A stretch of 64,000 nucleotides of DNA from Lonepinella sp042468235 (GTDB taxonomy: Bacteria > Pseudomonadota > Gammaproteobacteria > Enterobacterales > Pasteurellaceae): assembly GCF_042468235.1 (NCBI RefSeq), contig NZ_CP170386.1, positions 992,001 to 1,056,000 on the forward strand. The letters are read 5' to 3'. This document shows, in pieces, positions 56,854 to 64,000 of the stretch (its first letter is position 1; each line of letters begins with the position of its first letter). The notes beneath the pieces were generated by a model. That model worked only from the letters and a program-made list of their open reading frames with translations, ran no database searches and had not been told where the DNA came from. The translations under genes were made by a program, and so were the position numbers.

Positions 56854-58014
56854 TTATTTCGCTGCATTGACCACTTGTTCAGCGGCATCTGTTAAACTTT
56901 TCGCTGCCAGAATATTCACGCCACTTTTGGCTAAAATATCACGGCCTAATTCAGCGTTATTGCCCTCAAGTCGCACCACTACTGGCACATTGACACCGAT
57001 TTCATTCACGGCAGCAATGATCCCTTCAGCAATTAAATCACAGCGTACAATGCCTCCAAAAATATTGACCAAAATAGCTTTTACATTGGGATCGGAAAGA
57101 ATAATTTTAAACGCCCCAGCGACACGCTCTTTAGTTGCACCGCCGCCAACATCAAGGAAGTTGGCTGGTTGTCCACCATGCAATTTAATAATATCCATGG
57201 TTCCCATGGCAAGCCCAGCACCGTTCACCATACAGCCAATATTACCCTCTAATGCCACATAGTTTAAACTTAAGGCTTCGGCTTCCGCCTCACGTCCGTC
57301 TTCTTGGCTTGGATCTTGCATCGCCTTTAACTCTGGTTGACGGTATAACGCATTATCATCCACCACTATTTTGGCATCTAAACAATGTAAATCATCATTT
57401 TGTAAAATTACTAACGGATTGATTTCTAAAAGACTTAAATCTTTTTCAATAAAAAGCTTGCTCAGCTGGGTAAATAAATGTGCAAATTGGGTGACTTGTT
57501 TACCGATTAAGCCTAATTTAAACGCCAGTTCACGCCCTTGATAAGGCTGCGCCCCAATTAAGGTATCAATAGCAACTTTATGCAATAAGTGCGGTGTTTT
57601 TTCCGCCACTTCTTCAATGTTCATCCCCCCTTCGGTAGATGCCATAAACACAATACGTTGTGAACTACGATCAATCACGGCCCCCAAATAAAGTTCTTTT
57701 TTCACATCGGCACAGGCCTCCATATAAATGGTATTAATCGGTTGACCGCGACTATCGGTTTGGAAAGTGACTAAACGTTGTCCTAAAAACTTATCAAAAA
57801 ATGACCGCACTTCATCCGTAGATTTTACCACTTTTACGCCACCTGCTTTACCGCGTCCACCGGCGTGAACTTGACATTTTGCCACCCATGCGGTGCCACC
57901 GAGTTTTTCCGTGGCTTCAACCGCTTGTTGTGCACTTTGACAAGCATAACCTTCACTCACTGGCAAACCATATTGTGCAAAAATTTGTTTGGATTGATAT
58001 TCATGTAAATTCAT
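56854..58014 (-). CDS. sucC: Succinyl-CoA synthetase beta subunit
   Basis: This 386-residue ATP-grasp protein binds nucleotide and succinate. NLHEYQSKQIFAQYGLPV opens the family pattern; KCQVHAGGRGKAGGVKV, LEINPL and NIFGGIVRCDLIAEG are present. It forms an operon with sucD and probably with sucA and sucB upstream. Two uptake signals lie within the gene. Confidence 0.96.
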   Translation of the reverse strand: MNLHEYQSKQIFAQYGLPVSEGYACQSAQQAVEATEKLGGTAWVAKCQVHAGGRGKAGGVKVVKSTDEVRSFFDKFLGQRLVTFQTDSRGQPINTIYMEACADVKKELYLGAVIDRSSQRIVFMASTEGGMNIEEVAEKTPHLLHKVAIDTLIGAQPYQGRELAFKLGLIGKQVTQFAHLFTQLSKLFIEKDLSLLEINPLVILQNDDLHCLDAKIVVDDNALYRQPELKAMQDPSQEDGREAEAEALSLNYVALEGNIGCMVNGAGLAMGTMDIIKLHGGQPANFLDVGGGATKERVAGAFKIILSDPNVKAILVNIFGGIVRCDLIAEGIIAAVNEIGVNVPVVVRLEGNNAELGRDILAKSGVNILAAKSLTDAAEQVVNAAK

Positions 58015-58076
58015 GGACTGTCCTTTTTATTACCTGATGATAGGGGTGTTGCCACCCCACGAAAATAATCGAAAAA

Positions 58077-59297
58077 TTAAATATCCAATAATAATCTGGT
58101 TGGATCTTCGAGCAATTCTTTAATCGTCACTAATGCACCGACACTCTCACGACCGTCAATTAAACGGTGATCGTAGGAAAGGGCTAAATACATCATTGGA
58201 CGAATCACTACCTGCCCATTCACCGCAATCGGGCGATCTTTAATAGCGTGCATACCTAAAATCGCACTTTGTGGTGGGTTAATAATCGGGGTTGACATTA
58301 ACGAACCAAACACACCACCGTTAGTAATAGTGAAATTTCCACCGGTTAATTCTTCCACGGTCAGTTTGCCATTTTGTCCTTTTTCCGCTAAAGATTTAAT
58401 CGCTTTCTCAATTTCCGCCATGCTCATTTGATCGCAATCACGTAACACAGGTGTCACCAATCCACGTGGTGTGGATACCGCAATACTAATATCAAAATAG
58501 TTGTGATAAACAATATCATCACCATCAATAGACGCATTAATTTCAGGATAACGTTTTAACGCTTCTACCACCGCTTTCACATAGAATGACATAAAGCCTA
58601 AACGTACGCCGTGGCGTTTTTCAAATTTTTCGCCATAGCTTTTACGTAATTGCATAATCGGTTGCATATCCACTTCATTGAAAGTGGTTAGCATCGCTGT
58701 GGTGTTTTTCACTTCAAGTAAGCGTTCCGCCACACGTTTACGTAATCTGGTCATCGGCACACGTTTCTCACTGCGTAAATTGGCTTGTGAGAAATCTTGG
58801 CTAGTTTGCCCCGCAGTTTGTGGTTTATTCGCTAAAGCACGTTCCACATCTTCACGCGTAATACGACCACCCACGCCAGACCCTTGGATCGCTTTTGGAT
58901 CTAAATCGTGTTCCGCAATTAAACGACGAATCGCTGGACTTAAATCTTCTTGATGATCCTGTGCGGTTGGCTCCGGGTTTAAATTAGCGCTGTGGCGATC
59001 TGCTGGGGTAGCTTCCACCGTACTTGCTGCTGGATTTTGGGTACGTGCACCATCCACTTCGGTATTCAATTTACCCAATACTTGATTACTGACTACCGTT
59101 GCCCCTTCGTTTTCGATAATGCTTGCAATCACACCGTCTGCACTGGCTGGCACTTCCAGCACCACTTTATCGGTTTCAATTTCGACTAAGATTTCATCAC
59201 GGCTCACGGCTTCGCCCACTGCTTTATGCCATTTAACCACCGTTGCATCGGCAACACTTTCCGGTAATACTGGGGTAAGAATGTCTAAATCACTCAT
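58077..59297 (-). CDS. sucB: 2-oxoglutarate dehydrogenase E2 (dihydrolipoyl succinyltransferase)
   Basis: This 406-residue protein is the core of the 2-oxoglutarate dehydrogenase complex. A lipoyl domain with the modified Lys in VEIETDKVVLEVP is followed by a flexible Ala/Pro linker, an E1/E3-binding domain (SPAIRRLIAEHDLDPKAI) and the catalytic domain with YDHRLIDGRESVG. It lies 34 bases after sucA. Length is like E. coli SucB. Confidence 0.96.
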   Translation of the reverse strand: MSDLDILTPVLPESVADATVVKWHKAVGEAVSRDEILVEIETDKVVLEVPASADGVIASIIENEGATVVSNQVLGKLNTEVDGARTQNPAASTVEATPADRHSANLNPEPTAQDHQEDLSPAIRRLIAEHDLDPKAIQGSGVGGRITREDVERALANKPQTAGQTSQDFSQANLRSEKRVPMTRLRKRVAERLLEVKNTTAMLTTFNEVDMQPIMQLRKSYGEKFEKRHGVRLGFMSFYVKAVVEALKRYPEINASIDGDDIVYHNYFDISIAVSTPRGLVTPVLRDCDQMSMAEIEKAIKSLAEKGQNGKLTVEELTGGNFTITNGGVFGSLMSTPIINPPQSAILGMHAIKDRPIAVNGQVVIRPMMYLALSYDHRLIDGRESVGALVTIKELLEDPTRLLLDI

Positions 59298-59331
59298 AAT
59301 ATTTCCTTTTTAATTGTGCATAAAAATTAGC

Positions 59332-62142
59332 TTATAAAGTTAAAGCATCAGTTACTAAATTCTGTTGTTGTTCATTATGTAATGCCATATATCCAGCGGC
59401 TGGAGAAGCAGATGCTGGGCGACCTACATAACGTAAACTGGCATCCTCAGGAATGCTTTGGATAAAATTATGTCGAGAACAATACCAAGCCCCTTGGTTT
59501 AATGGTTCTTCTTGACACCATACATAGTCTTTCACGTGTGAATATTCTGCCAAAATTGACCGTACTTCATCTTCTGGGTAAGGGTAAAGTTGTTCAATTC
59601 GAATGATAGCGACATCTGTTTGCTTGTTTTGACGGCGACGTTCTAATAAATCATAATAGACTTTACCCGAACAGAATACGACACGTTTTACTTGTATTGG
59701 ATCCAACTCATCGATTTCACCAATCACATTTTGGAATGTGCCATCGGTTAATTCTTCCAAGGCAGAAACCGCTAATGGATGACGTAATAAAGATTTTGGA
59801 GAGATCACTACTAACGGACGGCGAACAGAACGCAACATTTGACGACGTAATAAATGGTAAATCTGTGCTGGTGTAGATGGAATACAGACTTGCATATTGT
59901 GTTGTGCACAAAGTTGCAAATAGCGTTCCAAACGAGCCGATGAATGTTCTGGCCCTTGTCCTTCATAACCATGTGGCAGTAACAACACCAAACCGCACAT
60001 TCTGCCCCATTTTTGTTCACCGGAACTGATAAACTGGTCGATCACCACCTGAGCCCCATTGGCAAAATCACCGAATTGAGCTTCCCAAATGGTTAGCGTT
60101 TTAGGTGTCGTGGTGGCATAGCCATATTCAAAGGCAAGTACCGCTTCTTCGGAAAGTACCGAATCCCAAACTTCAAAATGACCTTGTTTATCATGTAGAT
60201 GACATAATGGCACATAGCCGGTTCCGTCATTAATACAGTGTAACACGGCATGGCGATGGAAGAACGTACCCCGTCCGCAGTCCTCACCAGATAAACGGAT
60301 ATGATAGCCGTCATCCAGCAACGTCGCATACGCCATGGTTTCGCCCATGCCCCAGTCGAGTAATTTTTCCCCTTTTGCCATTAACGCACGATCAGCATAA
60401 ATTTTCTCAACCCGAGAATGAATCGGGTGGGTTTCAGGATATTGTGAAACACTATTAGCTAATGCTTTAAAACGTTGTACGTCAAAACGGCTTTGGTAAG
60501 CTGAATGCCATTCCGGATTTAAGAATTGCAACCAATCCACTTTGTCATAATTTATTTCACGCCATTCAGACACCACACAATCACCACGATCTAACGCATC
60601 ACGGTAGTTATTAATGAAACTGGTGGCTTTTTCATTATTGATAATACCAGCATTAATTAATCTATCGGCATACACTTGGCGTGGAGTTGGATGAGCTTTG
60701 ATTTTTTTATACATCATCGGTTGGGTGGCGGATGGTTCATCGGCTTCATTATGACCATGACGACGATAAGAGACCAAATCAATGAAAACATCACGTTTAA
60801 ATTTGGTACGAAATTCCACTGCCATACGCGCGGCATACGCTACCGCTTCTGGATCATCACCATTAACATGAATAATCGGTGCTTCGATCATTTTGGCAAT
60901 ATCCGTACAATAAACCGTAGAGCGAGTATCTTTTGGGAAAGATGTGGTAAAACCAATCCGGTTATTGATCACAATGCGAATGGTACCACCCACGGTATAA
61001 CCACGTGCATCAGACATATTTAAGGTTTCTTGTACCACGCCTTGACCGGCCAACGCACTATCACCATGCACCGTTACGGCTAATACTTTTCTATGATCAT
61101 CATCCCCGAGGCGTTTTTGTCTGGCTCGCACCGAACCTGTCACCACAGGACTGACAATTTCTAAATGTGACGGGTTAAACGCTAACACTAAATGTACACG
61201 ACCGTCATCGGTCATAAAATCAGAAGAAAACCCTTGATGATATTTCACATCACCGGTACCGTTACCATGATGCTTACCGGCAAATTCATCAAATAATTCC
61301 GCCGGTTTTTTACCTAATACATTGACCAGCATATTTAAACGACCACGGTGTGCCATGCCAAATACCACTTCTTCCGTGCCTTGTTTTGCACTATGGCGAA
61401 TAATCTCTTTAATTAACGGCACAAAAGCATCACTCCCTTCTAACGAAAAGCGTTTTGCTCCGGGGAATTTCGCCCCAATATAACGCTCTAAGCCCTCTGC
61501 TGCGGTCAGTTCTGCTAGCAATTTTTCTTGTTCAGCTTGACTAAAGTGCGATGCATTTACCCAGTTTTCTATATTTTTTTGTAACCAAGTACGCGCTTCC
61601 AAATCATTAACGTGCATAAATTCCAAGCCGATTTTACCACAATACGTTTTCTTCAACGTGGCACCAAGTTCTCTCAAACTAATTTTTTCTTTATGGAAAA
61701 CATGGCCACTTAAATCAAAAACTTCATCAAGATCAGCATCGGTAAGGTTATAGAAACGGTAATCTAAGGTTGGAACTTCGGGTTTTTCACGTAAATTAAT
61801 CGGGTCAACGTCAGCCAGTAAATGCCCACGATACCGATATGCATTGAGCCATCTCAACACATTTGCTAAACGTTCTCCCACTTTAGGATCAATGACGGTA
61901 ACACCCTTAGGTGACTTTTCAAGCGCCAAACGGCGAAAATAATTACGAATGGGAGAATGGGCTTGTTCCGGCGGTTGCGAAACTGCGGTATTTTTTGCCA
62001 AAGAATCAAAAACTTCTCGCCAGCTCACTTCTATTGAATTAGGATCTTCAAGATAGCTCTCATAAAGATCTTCAATATACGACTGACTGCCACCAGATAA
62101 CGCACTTTGCTCTAGCCACCGTTGAAATGAATTATTCTGCAT
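59332..62142 (-). CDS. sucA: 2-oxoglutarate dehydrogenase E1
   Basis: This 936-residue thiamine diphosphate enzyme decarboxylates 2-oxoglutarate. Landmarks are FGMAHRGRLNMLVNVLGKKP, VHGDSALAGQGVVQETLNMS and RYHGHNEADEP-like SYRRHGHNEADEPS for thiamine-Mg binding. I start it at ATG 62142 (MQNNSFQRW), preceded by AGGTAGGAACACG; a frame from 62178 extends into the promoter region. E. coli SucA is 933 residues. It heads the suc operon. Confidence 0.95.
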   Translation of the reverse strand: MQNNSFQRWLEQSALSGGSQSYIEDLYESYLEDPNSIEVSWREVFDSLAKNTAVSQPPEQAHSPIRNYFRRLALEKSPKGVTVIDPKVGERLANVLRWLNAYRYRGHLLADVDPINLREKPEVPTLDYRFYNLTDADLDEVFDLSGHVFHKEKISLRELGATLKKTYCGKIGLEFMHVNDLEARTWLQKNIENWVNASHFSQAEQEKLLAELTAAEGLERYIGAKFPGAKRFSLEGSDAFVPLIKEIIRHSAKQGTEEVVFGMAHRGRLNMLVNVLGKKPAELFDEFAGKHHGNGTGDVKYHQGFSSDFMTDDGRVHLVLAFNPSHLEIVSPVVTGSVRARQKRLGDDDHRKVLAVTVHGDSALAGQGVVQETLNMSDARGYTVGGTIRIVINNRIGFTTSFPKDTRSTVYCTDIAKMIEAPIIHVNGDDPEAVAYAARMAVEFRTKFKRDVFIDLVSYRRHGHNEADEPSATQPMMYKKIKAHPTPRQVYADRLINAGIINNEKATSFINNYRDALDRGDCVVSEWREINYDKVDWLQFLNPEWHSAYQSRFDVQRFKALANSVSQYPETHPIHSRVEKIYADRALMAKGEKLLDWGMGETMAYATLLDDGYHIRLSGEDCGRGTFFHRHAVLHCINDGTGYVPLCHLHDKQGHFEVWDSVLSEEAVLAFEYGYATTTPKTLTIWEAQFGDFANGAQVVIDQFISSGEQKWGRMCGLVLLLPHGYEGQGPEHSSARLERYLQLCAQHNMQVCIPSTPAQIYHLLRRQMLRSVRRPLVVISPKSLLRHPLAVSALEELTDGTFQNVIGEIDELDPIQVKRVVFCSGKVYYDLLERRRQNKQTDVAIIRIEQLYPYPEDEVRSILAEYSHVKDYVWCQEEPLNQGAWYCSRHNFIQSIPEDASLRYVGRPASASPAAGYMALHNEQQQNLVTDALTL

Positions 62143-62202
62143 CGTGTTCCTACCTATATTAAATTTAACATCCATCATACATAAAATTTAGATTTTATAA
62201 AC

Positions 62203-62208
62203 ATTATC
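62203..62208 (-). promoter_or_regulatory. Possible -10 of the suc operon
   Basis: GATAAT on the minus strand lies about 60 bases upstream of sucA. A start near 62196 would put the CRP site centre at about -60, a normal activating position. The -35 region (TAGGGT) is poor, as at CRP-dependent promoters. This is inference. Confidence 0.35.
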
Positions 62209-62244
62209 TAAATTAATGTAACTTTACCCTATTCTTAAAAAGAA

Positions 62245-62266
62245 AAATATGATCTACATCACACTT
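62245..62266. promoter_or_regulatory. CRP-binding site between sucA and gltA
   Basis: The 22 bases AAATATGATCTACATCACACTT match the CRP consensus (AAATGTGATCTAGATCACATTT) at most positions, including GATC and ATCACA. It lies in the divergent region, 103 bases from the sucA start and 185 bases from gltA. Control of either or both operons by carbon status is expected. Confidence 0.7.
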
Positions 62267-62450
62267 TTGAAATTTAACAAAAAATTTACAGAAATTTTTG
62301 AAGACAAATCGTACAAAATGGAGTTATATTTAGATTACATTAATAATTTCACAATTTGTAACTCCGTAGCCTGTAATCTGGGGAGTTCATGGAGTTCACA
62401 AAAAAATAACATAAACACAACAAATAACAAAGGCAAAAAAGGAGTGACCT

Positions 62451-63734
62451 ATGTCTAATTTAACAGCAAAACTAACTTTAAGCGATGGTAGAGAATTCGA
62501 TCTGCCGGTACATCAAGGCTCTTTAGGCTATGATGCCGTTGATGTGCAGGTGCTGAGTAAAAATCATTTATTCACTTTTGACCCCGGCTTAATGTCCACC
62601 GCCATGTGTAAATCTGAAATTACCTATATTGATGGCGATAAAGGGATTTTGTTACACCGTGGTTACCCCATTCATGACCTTGCTATGAATGCAGACTATT
62701 TAGAAGTCGCCTACCTCTTACTTTATGGTGAACGTCCAGATCCAAAAGATTATAAAGAATTTACTCAAGTTGTTCGTCAGCACACCTTAGTCCACGAACA
62801 ACTTTCTCGTTTCTTCCATGGTTTCCGACGAGATTCTCACCCAATGGCAGTGATGTGTGGTGTCAGTGGTGCATTAGCCGCATTCTATCACAATGTACTG
62901 GATGTGAGTGATGAAGAACACCGTAATTTAACCGCACTTCGCTTATTAGCCAAAATGCCAACCCTAGCGGCAATGTGTTATAAATATTCGATCGGACATC
63001 CATTTATGTTCCCACAAAATCACCTTTCTTATGCCGGTAATTTCCTGTATATGATGTTTGCTACCCCTTGCGAACCTTATCAAGTCAATCCCGTGCTAGA
63101 AAAAGCGATGAATCGTATCTTTATTCTCCACGCTGACCACGAACAAAACGCCTCCACCTCGACCGTGCGTACGGCTGCTTCTTCTGGTGCCAATCCATTT
63201 GCTTGCATTGCAGCCGGTATTGCTTCACTTTGGGGACCCGCTCATGGTGGTGCCAATGAGGCCTGTATTAGGATGTTAGAAGAAATCGGTTCTATCGATC
63301 GTATTCCTGAATTTATTGCAAAAGCCAAAGATAAAAATGATCCATTCCGTTTAATGGGATTCGGTCACCGTGTGTATAAAAATTACGATCCACGTGCCAA
63401 AGTGATGCGTGAAACTTGTCACGAAGTATTACAAGAATTAGGGATTAAAACTCCATTATTAGAAGTCGCAATGGAATTGGAACGTATTGCCTTAACCGAT
63501 GAATATTTTATTGAGCGTAATCTCTATCCGAATGTTGATTTTTATTCCGGTATTATCTTAAAAGCGATTGGTATTCCTATTTCTATGTTTACGGTTATTT
63601 TTGCTTTAGCACGTACCGTTGGCTGGATCGCACACTGGAAAGAAATGTATGATTTCGGCACCTTAAAAATCGTTCGTCCACGCCAAGTTTATACTGGTCA
63701 TACACAACGAGAATTTAATAAATTAGCTGAATAA
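62451..63734 (+). CDS. gltA: Citrate synthase
   Basis: This 427-residue type II (hexameric, NADH-sensitive class) enzyme condenses oxaloacetate and acetyl-CoA. Catalytic His and Asp regions are LHADHEQNASTSTVRT, GPAHGGANEACIRM and GFGHRVYKNYDPRAKVM. ATG 62451 follows AAAAGGAGTGACCT, a strong ribosome site. A short frame (62249-62458) that ends across this site is considered chance. Its presence, with sucABCD, indicates a fuller TCA cycle than in H. influenzae. Confidence 0.97.
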   Translation: MSNLTAKLTLSDGREFDLPVHQGSLGYDAVDVQVLSKNHLFTFDPGLMSTAMCKSEITYIDGDKGILLHRGYPIHDLAMNADYLEVAYLLLYGERPDPKDYKEFTQVVRQHTLVHEQLSRFFHGFRRDSHPMAVMCGVSGALAAFYHNVLDVSDEEHRNLTALRLLAKMPTLAAMCYKYSIGHPFMFPQNHLSYAGNFLYMMFATPCEPYQVNPVLEKAMNRIFILHADHEQNASTSTVRTAASSGANPFACIAAGIASLWGPAHGGANEACIRMLEEIGSIDRIPEFIAKAKDKNDPFRLMGFGHRVYKNYDPRAKVMRETCHEVLQELGIKTPLLEVAMELERIALTDEYFIERNLYPNVDFYSGIILKAIGIPISMFTVIFALARTVGWIAHWKEMYDFGTLKIVRPRQVYTGHTQREFNKLAE

Positions 63735-63755
63735 AATATTTTATCATCAATACAT

Positions 63756-63784
63756 TAGGGGGGATATAATTCCCCCTATTTCAT
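63756..63784 (+). terminator. Rho-independent terminator after gltA
   Basis: TAGGGGG pairs with CCCCCTA across a 9-base loop, followed by TTTCATT. The T-run is short. No other feature is visible in 63735-63951. Confidence 0.75.
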
Positions 63785-63951
63785 TATCATTTGATTAGTC
63801 TCTCCCTTATCACTATAATTAAACGCCCATAGTTCCATCACTTTGTATAAAGTGTATAAATCTTTAGTACCCATTAACAAATTTTAAACACCTTATATTT
63901 GACGATTCAAATTTATTCTGAATAAACATAAATTTTAGGAAACTTAACATC

Positions 63952-64000
63952 ATGATGATAGATAAACGTCTGATTAACACAGTGGAAGACAGCAAAAAAT
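63952..64000 (+). CDS. Start of a gene cut by the window edge
   Basis: ATG at 63952 (or 63955) opens a frame reading MMIDKRLINTVEDSKK to the window end. TTTAGGAAAC upstream is a plausible ribosome site though 10 or more bases away. The opening resembles N-termini of ABC exporter membrane-ATPase fusions, but 16 residues are too few for a call. Confidence 0.5.
   Translation, partial: MMIDKRLINTVEDSKK

Noticed and set aside
62249..62458. 69-residue frame upstream of gltA
   Set aside because: It starts at the CRP site, has no ribosome site or recognisable pattern, and overlaps the gltA ribosome site; probably chance.

Overview
The window is chromosomal DNA of a member of the Pasteurellaceae, from the branch that carries the Haemophilus influenzae type of DNA uptake signal. 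The 9-mer AAGTGCGGT or its complement ACCGCACTT recurs more than 20 times by eye. Several gene runs follow the H. influenzae order as I remember it: mepK-ldtD-prc-proQ, pgi-alr-dnaB, aroG-lolE-lolD, and rsmI-lpoA-yraN-diaA-dolP. A citrate synthase gene beside sucABCD points away from H. influenzae itself, which lacks gltA, and towards a Pasteurella-, Avibacterium- or Aggregatibacter-like species. I cannot name the species.

Layout. 1-1245: the end of an IS3-family (IS150-like) element whose transposase has an in-frame stop. 1.3-7.9 kb: envelope genes mepK, ldtD and prc, then the RNA chaperone gene proQ, with lysC divergent. 8.0-29.5 kb: a long minus-strand surface polysaccharide locus, read from wzz at 29.5 kb to rfbC at 8.0 kb. 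It contains a chain-length regulator, a flippase, an EpsG-like polymerase, at least four glycosyltransferases, an initiating sugar-phosphate transferase with a WbpM-like dehydratase and a reductase, wecB, and the four dTDP-L-rhamnose genes. Two blocks in it do not belong to sugar chemistry: a RhuM-family gene at 14 kb, and a block at 24.8-28.4 kb.

The 24.8-28.4 kb block holds a tightly packed three-gene unit: an sce7726-family PD-(D/E)XK-like protein, an sce7725-family protein, and a protein with an N-terminal zinc-binding HEPN/RES-type domain and a C-terminal RES (NAD+-attacking toxin) domain. A ruined AAA ATPase gene lies downstream and a short truncated reading frame upstream. This is the best candidate here for a little-described, probably anti-phage, system.

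29.6-47.8 kb: housekeeping genes pgi, alr, dnaB, aroG, the lipoprotein-release operon lolC/lolD/lolE, a D-2-hydroxyacid dehydrogenase gene, tyrS, an unknown membrane protein gene, and the truB-rbfA-infB-nusA-rimP operon. A large palindromic element of about 540 bp separates lolC from lolD. 48.4-51.0 kb: initiator tRNA-fMet upstream of rimP, a 41-residue lipoprotein gene, cra/fruR, a 285-bp inverted-repeat element, and rsmI. 51.1-55.8 kb: lpoA-yraN-diaA-dolP, a nitroreductase gene and a lipoprotein gene. 56.0-63.7 kb: TCA-cycle genes sucA-sucB-sucC-sucD, divergent from gltA across a region with a near-consensus CRP site. The last 49 bases open a further gene.

How the genes work together. The Rml enzymes, WecB and the WbpM-like pair supply dTDP-rhamnose, UDP-ManNAc and probably a 6-deoxy-HexNAc such as QuiNAc. 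The glycosyltransferases assemble the repeat unit, Wzx flips it, and Wzy and Wzz polymerise it and set its length. The locus is AT-rich, especially at 15.9-28.4 kb. I noticed no exact uptake signal between about 15.9 and 34 kb, which fits acquisition by transfer.
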